A DNA stretch of 64,000 nucleotides from CAZZDK01 sp964652235 (GTDB lineage: Bacteria > Pseudomonadota > Alphaproteobacteria > UBA9219): positions 49,160 to 113,159 of the forward strand of contig CAZZDK010000004.1 in assembly GCA_964652235.1 (NCBI GenBank), read 5' to 3'. Positions 32,405 to 41,412 of the stretch are shown here, in pieces (within the stretch, counting starts at the first letter, position 1; the number at the start of each line of letters is the position of its first letter). The notes under the pieces are model-generated. The model ran no database searches. It was not told where the DNA came from and saw nothing but the letters and a program-made list of their open reading frames with translations. The position numbers were made by a program, and so were the translations under genes.

Positions 32405-35149
32405 TCACGTTTCCTTCAACACTTTGGCGAGCGCTTCCTGCACTTCGGACAAACGATAGGGCTTTTCGATCACCGGAACGGGCGTCTGGCTTAGAAAGGC
32501 GTGGACGTTGGGGGAAAGCGTATCGCCCGTTACATAAACGATTTTCTTGGTGTATTCGGGCTTTTTCTCGGCCAGGGCCGCGTAAAGGCCGGGGCCGTCC
32601 AGAACGGGCATCCGCAAATCGCTGATAATGGCGTCGAAGCCCTTTTTCTCTATTTTCTCAAGCGCAATAGCGCCGTTGGCCGCCAGATCAATGTCATGGC
32701 CGAGCGGCTCCAAAAGATCGGCCAGCGTCTGGGCCAGCTCGACTTCATCGTCAACGATCAACACCCGCGCGGGCTTCACCGCATTCTCGGCTCCACTCGC
32801 CCCTCCTGACGCGGCCGCCTCCTCGCCGGAAGAGATCGGAAACGTCAGAATAAAGGTCGCGCCGCCGCCGGGGGTTTCCTCAATCTGAATGCGCCCGCCG
32901 TGCCCCTCGACGATGTTCAGGCACAAAGACAGCCCGACGCCCGTTCCGCCGGTTCCGCCCTTGGTCGTGAAGAAAGGCTCGAAAACCTTTGTCCGCAATT
33001 CGGGCGGAATGCCCGGCCCCGTGTCGGCGACGACGATATGTAGATTTTTGCCGTCCGAAGCGTCGCTCAAAATGGAGAGCTCATGCGGCCCTTTCCAATC
33101 GTGCATGGCTTGCGCGGCGTTAAGCGCCAGATTGGTGAAAACCTGAGTCATCTGGTCTTCGTCGCCGATGATGGGGGGAAGTTTCGGCGGAAGATCCAGT
33201 TTCAGGGTCACGCTTTCGTTTCGAAACTGATAGCCCAGAAGCTCCAGCGAATTGCTGATGATGGGAACCAGGTCGATTTCCTTGCGCTCCGGCGGCTTGC
33301 GGCGCGCTAGGGCCAGAAAGCTTTTGACGATGCGCGAGCACCTGTCGGCCGCTTTGAATATCTTTTCCGCGCGTTTTTTGGTTTTGTCCTCGCCGGGGCC
33401 GTCCATAAGAAGGCTTGTCTGGCCCATCACGACGGAAAGCGGATTGTTGAGCTCATGCGCCACGCCCGCGAGAAGCCCGCCAAGAGCCGCCATTTTTTCG
33501 CTTTGCTGCAAGGCCTCCTGTTGTTCGGCGATCTGCTTTTCGGCCTTTTTACGTTCCGTCAGGTCGTAAAGGCCCAAAACCATAGCGATCTCGTCCTGGT
33601 AATTGATGCGGCGAGCCGAAAGCGCGGCCGGCAGACTTTCGCCGTCGCCGCGCGAAAGACCGACTTCCTTCAGATTAATCTCTCGCCCCTCCTTGATCGC
33701 TTCGACGATTTCCCTTCGTTCGCTGGCGCGGGGCAGAAACCGCGCCAGATCATGGTTGATCAGCATTCCGCTCGGCATACCCAAAAGAGCCTCGGCGCCT
33801 GGGCTGGCGTAAAGGATCGTGTTGCCCGAAAGACCGACGATCAAAACCGGAACGGGGTGAGCCTCGGTAATGCTGCGGAACCGCGCCTCGCTCGCGCGAA
33901 GTTTGACCTCGTTCTGTTTACGTTCGGTCACGTCGCCGATGGAGCCGACAAAGCGCGTCACCCGCCCGGTCAAAGGATCGCGCGTCGCGACGGCTTTCGT
34001 GTGGATCCAGCGCCAATGGCCGGGGCCGTGCAGAACGCGATATTCAAAGCTGACCGTCGTCGCGCTGGCGTGATGGCGAAACCGCCTAAGTCCCGCGAAA
34101 ACGACCTTGCGATCGGAAGCATGGATCAACTTGGCCCATTCGCGCAGGCCGCGCGCGTTGGACTCAAGCGCCACGCCCAGAATGCGGCGAAACTGCCCCG
34201 AGAAATAAACCTGGCCGGTGAGCCGATTCCATTCGAACAGCCCCTCGTTCGAGCCGCGCGCCGCGAGGGAAAAACGTTCGTTGCTGAGCTGAAGGGCCTT
34301 CTCTTTCTCCTCTTGCCGCGCGGCGAATTGGCCTGCGATAACGATCGCGAACATCATCGTCGCCAAGGAAAAACAAGCATAGGTGAGATTCTTGCCGACC
34401 GTCTCGCTTCCGAGCATATTCAAATCGTAAAGGGGTCCGGCCATCGTGCCTAAAAGAAGGAACGAAAAGGCCGTCAGATGAGACAGGCTGCCGCTCACGC
34501 CGCGCTGCAGGGCCGCCAGGCCCGCGAACAGAACAAGCCCCGTCGAGACAGATCCGAAGATCGGCAAAAGGAATTGCGCCAGGCTTTGATTGAAAACCGT
34601 CAGGATCAGGAGAAGGCCCCAAAAACCGAGAAAAACGGCGAAAGGTATCTTCAAAAACGGCGCGGAGGCCTCCAGCTCGAGAAAATACATGGTGAAAAAA
34701 AGGCTCAAAATATGGGCCAAGATCATGCTGTAGCTCTGCAGCAATCCCGGCATGGACGCGCCGTCGATTCCCAAAAGGCGCGTCATGGACTCGTTGGTGC
34801 TGGCCATGTTGACGCTCAAGGCCAGGAGCAGAAGAATCAAAAAGATTTGTCCGCGTTCGCGCAGAACGACCCAAATGAAAAACAGGTACAAAGACGCCGT
34901 GAGCATAATGCCGACGAATAGGCCGAAAATGATGTCGGGCGTGGATTCGAAGACGAGATTCGTCTCCGCAAGAGGCGCGGACGAAACCGTCGGCATCATC
35001 GCCCCCGGATTGTGCGCTGCACAAACGGGAAAGGTCAAAAAAGCGAAAAAAAGAATCGAAAGCGAAAAAACAAAGCCTTTCCATCGCTTGCTTTCCCATA
35101 AAAGCAAGGCAGAGCGTTTGAAGGTCTGAAGAGCTTCAAAAAAACGCAC
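32405..35149 (-). CDS. Hybrid sensor histidine kinase (7TM-PAS-PAS-HisKA-HATPase-REC)
   Basis: The 914-residue inner-membrane kinase has about seven membrane helices of the 7TMR-DISM type (residues 72-275), two PAS domains (about 292-415 and 420-535; the first ends 'FVGSIGDVTERKQ'), HisKA with His565 in 'GLLAGVAHELNNPL', HATPase with 'NLALNAAQAM', 'DTGPGIP' and 'GGTGVGLSL', and a receiver with Asp844 in 'ISDLRMP'. All phosphotransfer residues are intact. It starts with GTG. The EAL regulator follows at 79 bases, making a likely kinase and c-di-GMP output pair. Confidence 0.9.
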   Translation of the reverse strand: MRFFEALQTFKRSALLLWESKRWKGFVFSLSILFFAFLTFPVCAAHNPGAMMPTVSSAPLAETNLVFESTPDIIFGLFVGIMLTASLYLFFIWVVLRERGQIFLILLLLALSVNMASTNESMTRLLGIDGASMPGLLQSYSMILAHILSLFFTMYFLELEASAPFLKIPFAVFLGFWGLLLILTVFNQSLAQFLLPIFGSVSTGLVLFAGLAALQRGVSGSLSHLTAFSFLLLGTMAGPLYDLNMLGSETVGKNLTYACFSLATMMFAIVIAGQFAARQEEKEKALQLSNERFSLAARGSNEGLFEWNRLTGQVYFSGQFRRILGVALESNARGLREWAKLIHASDRKVVFAGLRRFRHHASATTVSFEYRVLHGPGHWRWIHTKAVATRDPLTGRVTRFVGSIGDVTERKQNEVKLRASEARFRSITEAHPVPVLIVGLSGNTILYASPGAEALLGMPSGMLINHDLARFLPRASERREIVEAIKEGREINLKEVGLSRGDGESLPAALSARRINYQDEIAMVLGLYDLTERKKAEKQIAEQQEALQQSEKMAALGGLLAGVAHELNNPLSVVMGQTSLLMDGPGEDKTKKRAEKIFKAADRCSRIVKSFLALARRKPPERKEIDLVPIISNSLELLGYQFRNESVTLKLDLPPKLPPIIGDEDQMTQVFTNLALNAAQAMHDWKGPHELSILSDASDGKNLHIVVADTGPGIPPELRTKVFEPFFTTKGGTGGTGVGLSLCLNIVEGHGGRIQIEETPGGGATFILTFPISSGEEAAASGGASGAENAVKPARVLIVDDEVELAQTLADLLEPLGHDIDLAANGAIALEKIEKKGFDAIISDLRMPVLDGPGLYAALAEKKPEYTKKIVYVTGDTLSPNVHAFLSQTPVPVIEKPYRLSEVQEALAKVLKET

Positions 35150-35326
35150 GAAGGGGCATCCTTTGGTCTTGATCTGCCCGTAGTTTATGGTTAAGTCGCT
35201 AACATCTCACTAACGTGAACATAGGGGAATCAAAAGCTTATCTAACGAAAAACGGGGGCAAGATTAAGATTTTGTTACTTTCCCGCCTTTCGAGAGATTC
35301 CTCCGAGAAAAAGGAAGACTGAAAAC

Positions 35327-36619
35327 ATGACTGAAAAATGCGCGCGCGCTTCTGATGAAGAAGCTTTGGCTTTTCACGCTTCGGGCCGTCCGGGCAAGCT
35401 CCAGATCGCTCCCACCAAGCCGCTGGCCACGGCGAGGGATTTGTCTCTGGCCTATTCGCCGGGCGTCGCCGCGCCTTGCCGCGTCATCAAAGACAGGCCG
35501 GATGCTGTGTACGAATACACCGCGCGAGGCAACATCGTCGCGATCATCTCTAACGGCACGGCGGTGCTGGGGCTCGGCAATCTCGGCGCCCTGGCCTCTA
35601 AACCCGTGATGGAGGGAAAGGCCGTCCTTTTCAAACGCTTCGCCGACGTCGACGGCATAGACCTTGAAGTCTCGACCGAAAACGTGGACGAGTTCGTGAA
35701 TTGCGTTCGGCTGCTGGGGCCGTCTTTCGGCGGCATCAATCTTGAAGACATCAAGGCGCCCGAATGCTTTGAGATCGAGCGCCGCCTGATCGAAGCGCTC
35801 GACATTCCCGTCATGCACGACGACCAGCACGGCACCGCCATCATCACCGGCGCGGGCCTTTTGAACGCGCTTAAGCTGACGGGCCGCTCCATCGAGGAAA
35901 CGAAAATCGTCGTCAACGGCGCGGGCGCGGCGGCCATCGCCTGCGCGAAGCTGTTTCTTTCGCTGGGCATCAAGCCCCAAAACCTCGTCATGTGCGACAC
36001 GCAGGGCGTCATCTTCAAGGGCCGCACCGACCGCATGAACAAATGGAAGGAAGCCTTCGCCGTCGAAACCCCGGCTCGGTCTCTCGCCGAAGCCATGAAG
36101 GGCGCGGACGTGTTCGCGGGCCTTTCGGTCAAGGGCGCGGTGACGCCGGACATGGTTCGTTCGATGAACGAACGTCCTATTGTTTTCGCCATGGCGAATC
36201 CCGATCCGGAAATCACGCCGGAGGAAGTCAAGGCCGCGCGCGGCGACGCCATCATGGCCACGGGGCGTTCGGACTATCCGAACCAGATCAACAACGTCCT
36301 GGGCTTCCCCTACATCTTCCGGGGCGCTTTGGACGTGCGCGCAAGCTGCGTGAACGAAGCGATGAAAATAGCGGCGGTCAAAGCGCTCGCGGCGCTGGCG
36401 CAGGAGGAAGTGCCCGCTTCCGTCGAGGCCGCTTACGGCGGCAACCGCCTTTCCTTCGGCCCTGAATACATCATTCCGAAACCCTTCGACCCCAGACTGA
36501 TAACCCGCGTTCCGCTCGCCGTGGCCCAGGCGGCCATGGATACAGGCGTGGCCCGCAATCCCATCAAGGATTGGGACGCTTATCGCGAAGCGCTGGCCAA
36601 GCGCCTGCCGGGGACCTGA
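35327..36619 (+). CDS. NAD(P)-dependent malic enzyme, short form
   Basis: Converts malate to pyruvate and CO2 with NAD(P)+. The 430-residue sequence has 'LAYSPGVAAPCRVI', 'VAIISNGTAVLGLGNLGALA', 'MEGKAVLFKRFADVDGIDLE', 'VMHDDQHGTAIITGAGLLNA' and the Rossmann motif 'VVNGAGAAAIACAKLF'. In many Alphaproteobacteria this enzyme (MaeB type) carries an extra phosphotransacetylase-like domain of about 320 residues; here it ends after the malic domain, so it is the short form. AAGGAAGA precedes the ATG. The GT2 gene follows by 10 bases. Confidence 0.93.
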   Translation: MTEKCARASDEEALAFHASGRPGKLQIAPTKPLATARDLSLAYSPGVAAPCRVIKDRPDAVYEYTARGNIVAIISNGTAVLGLGNLGALASKPVMEGKAVLFKRFADVDGIDLEVSTENVDEFVNCVRLLGPSFGGINLEDIKAPECFEIERRLIEALDIPVMHDDQHGTAIITGAGLLNALKLTGRSIEETKIVVNGAGAAAIACAKLFLSLGIKPQNLVMCDTQGVIFKGRTDRMNKWKEAFAVETPARSLAEAMKGADVFAGLSVKGAVTPDMVRSMNERPIVFAMANPDPEITPEEVKAARGDAIMATGRSDYPNQINNVLGFPYIFRGALDVRASCVNEAMKIAAVKALAALAQEEVPASVEAAYGGNRLSFGPEYIIPKPFDPRLITRVPLAVAQAAMDTGVARNPIKDWDAYREALAKRLPGT

Positions 36620-36628
36620 TCGGAAAAT

Positions 36629-37438
36629 ATGCGCGTCGCGGTCGTCACGCCCTACTACAAAGAAAATCCGGAGAGACTGCGCCGGTGCCATGAATCCGTT
36701 CTCGCGCAAACGCATCCGGCGGTTCACCTCTTCGTCGCGGACGGCGAGCCGTTAAGCGAAATAGATTCGTGGACGTGCGACCACCTGGCGATAAACGGCC
36801 CCCATAAGGATGCGGGAAACATGGCGCGCGGGTTGGGAGCTCTTCAATGCGCGGCGCATGGGTTCGATGCCATCGCCTTCCTGGATTCCGACAATTGGTA
36901 TAAGCCCGACCACATCGCGAGCCTGGTCGAGCTTGTAACGAGAGAAAAAGCTCAGGTGGGCGCCGGTTACGCGGACGCTTACCGCCTGGACGGTAGCTTT
37001 ATGCAAGCCGGGGCGCCGCCCAATCCGGCGCTGGCTATCGACACGAACGGCTTTTTCTTGACTAAAGAGGTCTTTCCTCTTCTCCCCCTATGGTTGCGCT
37101 TATCCGGAGGGCGCGGACCGACGGCGACGCCGACCCCAAGAAACTGGAGCTTATGCGGTCTTATCGGGGACCGAATTTTCACCTACGCTTTGCGAACGTT
37201 CCATATCCCTGTGGCCGTAAACGACCACAGCACGGTATGTTACACCGTCAAAAGCGCAAGTTTTTATGAACATCTCGGCGAGGTGCCCCCGCCCGACGCC
37301 GTTCCGGACGACGATCTGATTGAAGCCTGGCAATGGTGGCAGTCTTTGACTTCGGAAGAGAGGGTCCGCTTTGTCCTTGCGGCCCTGCCGCTTGACCGCC
37401 GCCCGTCCCTTACGATGAAGGAACGGGCTTGGTCCTGA
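36629..37438 (+). CDS. Family 2-type glycosyltransferase
   Basis: The 269-residue cytoplasmic protein starts with a GT-A nucleotide-binding fold: 'MRVAVVTPYYKENPERLRRC', 'VLAQTHPAVHLFVADGE', then the metal-binding 'AIAFLDSDNWYKPDHIASLV' (Asp-Ser-Asp near residue 87). No membrane helices are seen. It probably transfers one sugar to an unknown acceptor. It follows the malic enzyme gene closely but has no metabolic link to it. Its stop is 3 bases from the end of the convergent orphan gene. Confidence 0.75.
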   Translation: MRVAVVTPYYKENPERLRRCHESVLAQTHPAVHLFVADGEPLSEIDSWTCDHLAINGPHKDAGNMARGLGALQCAAHGFDAIAFLDSDNWYKPDHIASLVELVTREKAQVGAGYADAYRLDGSFMQAGAPPNPALAIDTNGFFLTKEVFPLLPLWLRLSGGRGPTATPTPRNWSLCGLIGDRIFTYALRTFHIPVAVNDHSTVCYTVKSASFYEHLGEVPPPDAVPDDDLIEAWQWWQSLTSEERVRFVLAALPLDRRPSLTMKERAWS

Positions 37439-37441
37439 CCC

Positions 37442-37834
37442 TTACCCCGCCATGCAGCAGGCCTTGAAATGTTCCTCCCGGTAGGGGGCGGGCAAATGCT
37501 TGAGGTAGGAAGGAACATTATCCTGATCCTCGAAGCTTAAGGCCACTTGGTCGGCTTCGTCGCCTGTGCGCTTTCTGACAAAAAGCGCCATGCCGGGCTG
37601 GCGCTTGCCCGCGCAGCAGAAGGTGAAGACCTCCCGTTCCTGTCCGCCAACTTTAACCTTATGAATCAAGCCGATAGGCCGACGGATCCCGTTGAAATTC
37701 TCGTAAACGACCGTGACGAAGCGGGACTGCTTCATCAAAAGCAGCGTCTTCATAAAACGAAGAAAGGAGTAAAAACTCAAAAGCTGAGAAAGAAGAGACG
37801 GTTCTTTTGTCTTTTGGGTAGCGTTCGACAACAT
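37442..37834 (-). CDS. Hypothetical protein, 130 aa
   Basis: I do not recognise this family. The sequence has an N-terminal helical part (1-40) and a beta-rich part with 'RFVTVVYENFNGIRRPIGLI', 'KVGGQEREVFTFCCAGKRQP' and the end 'EEHFKACCMAG', with two CC pairs. A GGGGGAATATC ribosome site precedes the ATG at 37834, which supports the long start. An AT-rich 322-base region with a CtrA-type site lies upstream. Confidence 0.6.
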   Translation of the reverse strand: MLSNATQKTKEPSLLSQLLSFYSFLRFMKTLLLMKQSRFVTVVYENFNGIRRPIGLIHKVKVGGQEREVFTFCCAGKRQPGMALFVRKRTGDEADQVALSFEDQDNVPSYLKHLPAPYREEHFKACCMAG

Positions 37835-38156
37835 GATATTCCCCCGTTATGAAATGAAATAAGCGTTATGTGTTTTTAATATCTAAAATATTTTTTCTTT
37901 TTTTCTTCCTGTTCCTGAAGCGTATCAAAAAAATCCGAAAAGAAAAAGTCTCGAATTACTTACACCTTTTTTGGTAGAATTATACCCATAAAGGGTAGTT
38001 TCTTGGTTAAAAACCGGTTAAATAAATAGAATATTATGTTTTACTTTGCGTTAACCAAAAAATTTCCATCCCTTTTTCCTTATCTTCTCGCCTGCGGCAA
38101 CTCACGATAGAATTATTTTCCGCCCAACCGTCCGCGATTCGCGAGGAGGCCTCGAA
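37835..38156. other. AT-rich intergenic region between divergent genes
   Basis: These 322 bases have much lower GC than the surroundings and hold no gene. They include the inverted repeat TACCC-ATAAA-GGGTA at 37983-37997, a CtrA-type site, and several TATTAT/TATAAT-like boxes, so they are probably promoters for the orphan gene and the binding-protein gene. Confidence 0.6.
38007..38021. promoter_or_regulatory. Second CtrA-type binding site
   Basis: TTAAAAACCGGTTAA fits TTAA-N7-TTAA exactly. It lies 136 bases before the binding-protein gene and about 173 before the divergent orphan gene. Confidence 0.45.
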
Positions 38157-38891
38157 ATGTCGAAAAAAACCCTTGCCGCGCTCTTTCTTCTAGGTCTTCT
38201 TCTCGCCCCCCTGAACGCAAAAGCGGTGACCTTAGGTTATGTGGATTTTCCGCCCTACGAGTTCCAAAACAAGGGAAAGCCCGACGGCGCGCTGGTTCTT
38301 ATCGTCCAGACTCTTTTCAAACGGGCGGATATTCCTCTTAAGCTCGTGCCCCTGCCCTTCAAGCGCGCCTATGAGGAAACCAGAAGCGGCTCTATCGACG
38401 GGCTGTTCAATTTTTACAAGACAAAGGAACGGGAAGCCCATTTTGACTATTCCGATCCGGTCATTAAAAACCCTCTCGTCTTTTTCGTACGAAAAGACTC
38501 GCAACTGTCTTATGAAGACCTGGACGATCTGAAGGGCCTCAAAGTGGGCGTCATGACGGGCTACACCTACGGCCCCGATTTCGACACCAGCCCCCTCTTT
38601 ACGAGGGACCCTTCGGATTCCCACGAATCAAACCTGAAAAAGCTGGTTCTGGGCCGCCTGGACGCCTATCCGTGCGACAAACTCGTCGGCCTTTACGTGG
38701 CCGTTCGGAACGATTTGATGTCCGAGCTGAAGATTCTGCCCAAGCCGCTGGCCGTCATGAACGGCTATATCGGCTTTACAAAGGGAAAACATGAACAGAC
38801 CATCAGGAAAATAAACGCCGTTCTAACTGAAATGGGCAAGAACGGCGAGATCGAAGCCCTTATCGATTCCTATATCGAATCGAGTCCGTGA
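38157..38891 (+). CDS. Periplasmic solute-binding protein, family 3
   Basis: The 244-residue protein has a signal peptide ('LAALFLLGLLLAPLNAKA' then VTLG) and a family 3 fold: 'VDFPPYEFQNKGKPDGALV', 'LPFKRAYEETRSGSIDGLFN', 'LKGLKVGVMTGYTYG', 'LVLGRLDAYPCDKLVGLYVA'. No ABC transporter is adjacent. A hybrid kinase follows at 110 bases, so it may act as a ligand sensor for that kinase, although an intrinsic terminator lies between them. Confidence 0.83.
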   Translation: MSKKTLAALFLLGLLLAPLNAKAVTLGYVDFPPYEFQNKGKPDGALVLIVQTLFKRADIPLKLVPLPFKRAYEETRSGSIDGLFNFYKTKEREAHFDYSDPVIKNPLVFFVRKDSQLSYEDLDDLKGLKVGVMTGYTYGPDFDTSPLFTRDPSDSHESNLKKLVLGRLDAYPCDKLVGLYVAVRNDLMSELKILPKPLAVMNGYIGFTKGKHEQTIRKINAVLTEMGKNGEIEALIDSYIESSP

Positions 38892-38914
38892 CCATCGAAA
38901 GAACCGCATACGAT

Positions 38915-38942
38915 GGGAGGTGGCCGTTTAGCCCCTCCTTTT
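38915..38942 (+). terminator. Intrinsic terminator after the solute-binding gene
   Basis: GGGAGG-T-GGC pairs with GCC-CCTCC and is followed by TTTT, about 24 bases after the stop at 38891. It may end or attenuate transcription before the kinase gene. Confidence 0.6.
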
Positions 38943-39001
38943 AACCACTTCTATGCAAATAGGTCCCAGAATATTCCGCGAGATCAAAAGGAGAAGCGGG
39001 C

Positions 39002-41353
39002 ATGGCTGAAGAAAAAGGGGGCGGGGTTCTCCTCCCCTTTCTCAGAAAAATTCATCGCTTAACGACGCGGTCCCTTACAAGACGCGCCGTCCTTCCCCTG
39101 GCCACCCTGACCGTCGTTATTACCTTCTTCACGGCCCTCGGCATTGCCCAAAAACACTATAACCTTGTCAAAGGCTCTGTGGAAGAAAAGGCGGCGATCA
39201 ACATCAACGTCATGAAGGCCGCCGCCGTCGGCCCCGTATGGGACCTGAACGCAAGCCAAGCCGGACAGCTTCTGCTCTCGCTGGAGGCCGATCCGGACTT
39301 CGTCAAAGGGACCATCCGGACCGACCTTGGCGCCGTCTTCGCTCAAAGCGCGGGAGCCGTCCCGCCCAGCAAAGACGATTTGATCAAAGCGGCGGACATT
39401 CTTAAAGAGCACCAAGGCCAGATTCAGCGCATCGGCGAGATTGAGCTCGTTTTCTCCCTCGCCAGAGCCAAAGCGCAATGGGAGCTTGTTGTTCGCGACG
39501 CGCTGCTTGTCAGCCTTTTTCTGATCTGCCTTGTTTGCGGCCTTCTTTACATCGTCGTGCGAGCCTTCACGCGCCCCATCGTGGAAATGACGGGGGCTAT
39601 GTCGGCTCTTTCCGCCGGACATTTGGAAACGCCCATCCCGGGAACCGACAGGAGCGACGAATTGGGCGCCATGGCGGAAGCGCTGGCCGTTTTCCGCAAC
39701 AACGCGCTTCAAATAAACGCCCTGAGCGAAGAGCGCGCGCGCCTTGTCATCGAAGCCAGGAAAGCAAGCGCCGCGAAAAGCGATTTCCTCGCCAATATGA
39801 GCCATGAAATAAGAACGCCCATGAACGCCGTTTTGGGCATGGCGCGACTTCTTTTGGAAACGGATTTGCCCGCCGAGCAGCGAAATTGGGCGGAAATCAT
39901 CTATAAATCCGGCGAAGGTCTTTTAGGCCTTATCAACGACGTTCTGGATTATTCGAAAATTGAAGTTGGCCGTTTGACTCTTGAGTCCGTCGATTTTGAG
40001 ATTTCTTCCGTCGTCTCGGAAGTCGTGGACATCCTGTCGCTTAACGCCCAGGAAAAAGGCCTTGAGATCATCGTCTCTCTTGACGACAACGTTCCGCCCC
40101 AGGTCATCGGCGACCCCGGACGCTTCAGGCAGATTCTTTTCAACCTGATCGGCAACGCGATCAAATTCACGGAGAAAGGCCATATCCTTATCCGCATCCG
40201 AACCGAAAAAGAGGACGAGAAAAGCGTCATTATCTTTATCGCCGTCGAAGACACGGGTATCGGCATTCCCGCCGACAAGCTAGACTATGTTTTTGAGAAA
40301 TTCTCGCAAGGCGAGGAATCCACGACCCGGCGATTCGGCGGAACAGGCCTGGGCCTTGCTATTTCGCGCAAACTCGTTTCCCTGATGGGAGGCTCCCTGC
40401 GCGTCAAGAGCGAGGAAGGAAAAGGCTCCGTTTTTTCCTATGAAGTTTGCCTGTTAAAAAGCGGGGGGGAAAGGGGGCCGCCTCCCCTCGCCCATGTGGA
40501 CATATGGGGCCGCCGCGTCTTGGTCGTTGACGATTACGGACCGAGCCGCGAGATTCTGTTCAAGAATCTTTCGGTTCGCGGCCTTGTTTGTGAAGCCGTC
40601 GCCTCGATCGAAGAGGCCCGCGCCAAGCTTGTCGAAAGCGCGGAAGAAAAATCGCCTTACGATTTCGTCATTCTCGATTACAAAATCAGCCGCGAAGCGA
40701 GCCTGCATCTCAGCCGCGAGATCAAATCAAGAAGCGATCTCGGCGATCCTTTCATCGTTGTCATTTCGGCCCTCGGTCGTTTCGTCTCCTCCGGAAACCT
40801 GACGGCGGCGGGCGTGGCGGGATTCCTCGTCAAGCCGTTTTATCCCCGCCAACTGGAAACGATGCTCAAGCTCCTTTGGGACGCGAAACAGACCGGCAAA
40901 ACGCTGCCCCTCCTTATGCGCCATTCCGTGACGGAAATCCTCCATCCGCAGGGAAACAACGCCTCGGAAACGGCTCCCCCCGTCTTCAGCGGCAAACGCG
41001 TTTTGGTCGTTGAGGATATGCCCGTCAACCAGCTCCTGCTTTGCAAGGTCCTTCAAAAATACGGGTGCCGGACCGACACGGCGGAAAACGGGATCGAGGC
41101 CGTAGAGGCGGCCCGTGAAATTCATTACGACATGATTTTCATGGACTGTCAGATGCCGGAAATGGACGGTTATACGGCGACGCGGGAAATCAGAAAACGG
41201 GAAGAGCAAACGGGCCGCCATACCATTATCGTGGCGCTTACCGCCGACGCCATGTCAGGGGACCGCGAAAGATGTCTCAACGCGGGCATGGACGATTATA
41301 TCGGCAAACCCTTCAAACCGGAACAAGTCGCCGCTATGCTCGGCAAATGGTGA
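39002..41353 (+). CDS. Hybrid sensor histidine kinase with two receiver domains
   Basis: The 783-residue kinase has two membrane helices (about 30-48 and 167-186) around a short periplasmic part, a HAMP linker (188-240), HisKA with His268 in 'SDFLANMSHEIRTPMNAV', HATPase ('NLIGNAIKFTEKG', 'DTGIGIP', 'GGTGLGLAISRKL'), then two receivers. The first (about 500-625) has 'VLVVDDYGPSRE' and Asp in 'VILDYKI'; the second has 'VLVVEDMPVNQ' and 'MIFMDCQMPEMDGY'. There is no output domain or Hpt here, so a partner is needed. The periplasmic binding-protein gene just upstream is a candidate input. Confidence 0.92.
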   Translation: MAEEKGGGVLLPFLRKIHRLTTRSLTRRAVLPLATLTVVITFFTALGIAQKHYNLVKGSVEEKAAININVMKAAAVGPVWDLNASQAGQLLLSLEADPDFVKGTIRTDLGAVFAQSAGAVPPSKDDLIKAADILKEHQGQIQRIGEIELVFSLARAKAQWELVVRDALLVSLFLICLVCGLLYIVVRAFTRPIVEMTGAMSALSAGHLETPIPGTDRSDELGAMAEALAVFRNNALQINALSEERARLVIEARKASAAKSDFLANMSHEIRTPMNAVLGMARLLLETDLPAEQRNWAEIIYKSGEGLLGLINDVLDYSKIEVGRLTLESVDFEISSVVSEVVDILSLNAQEKGLEIIVSLDDNVPPQVIGDPGRFRQILFNLIGNAIKFTEKGHILIRIRTEKEDEKSVIIFIAVEDTGIGIPADKLDYVFEKFSQGEESTTRRFGGTGLGLAISRKLVSLMGGSLRVKSEEGKGSVFSYEVCLLKSGGERGPPPLAHVDIWGRRVLVVDDYGPSREILFKNLSVRGLVCEAVASIEEARAKLVESAEEKSPYDFVILDYKISREASLHLSREIKSRSDLGDPFIVVISALGRFVSSGNLTAAGVAGFLVKPFYPRQLETMLKLLWDAKQTGKTLPLLMRHSVTEILHPQGNNASETAPPVFSGKRVLVVEDMPVNQLLLCKVLQKYGCRTDTAENGIEAVEAAREIHYDMIFMDCQMPEMDGYTATREIRKREEQTGRHTIIVALTADAMSGDRERCLNAGMDDYIGKPFKPEQVAAMLGKW

Positions 41354-41412
41354 CCCGTTTTGACGTAGCTCGGCGTTCAAAAAACCACGTCCGCGCCCTC
41401 GCCCCTTGGTCT

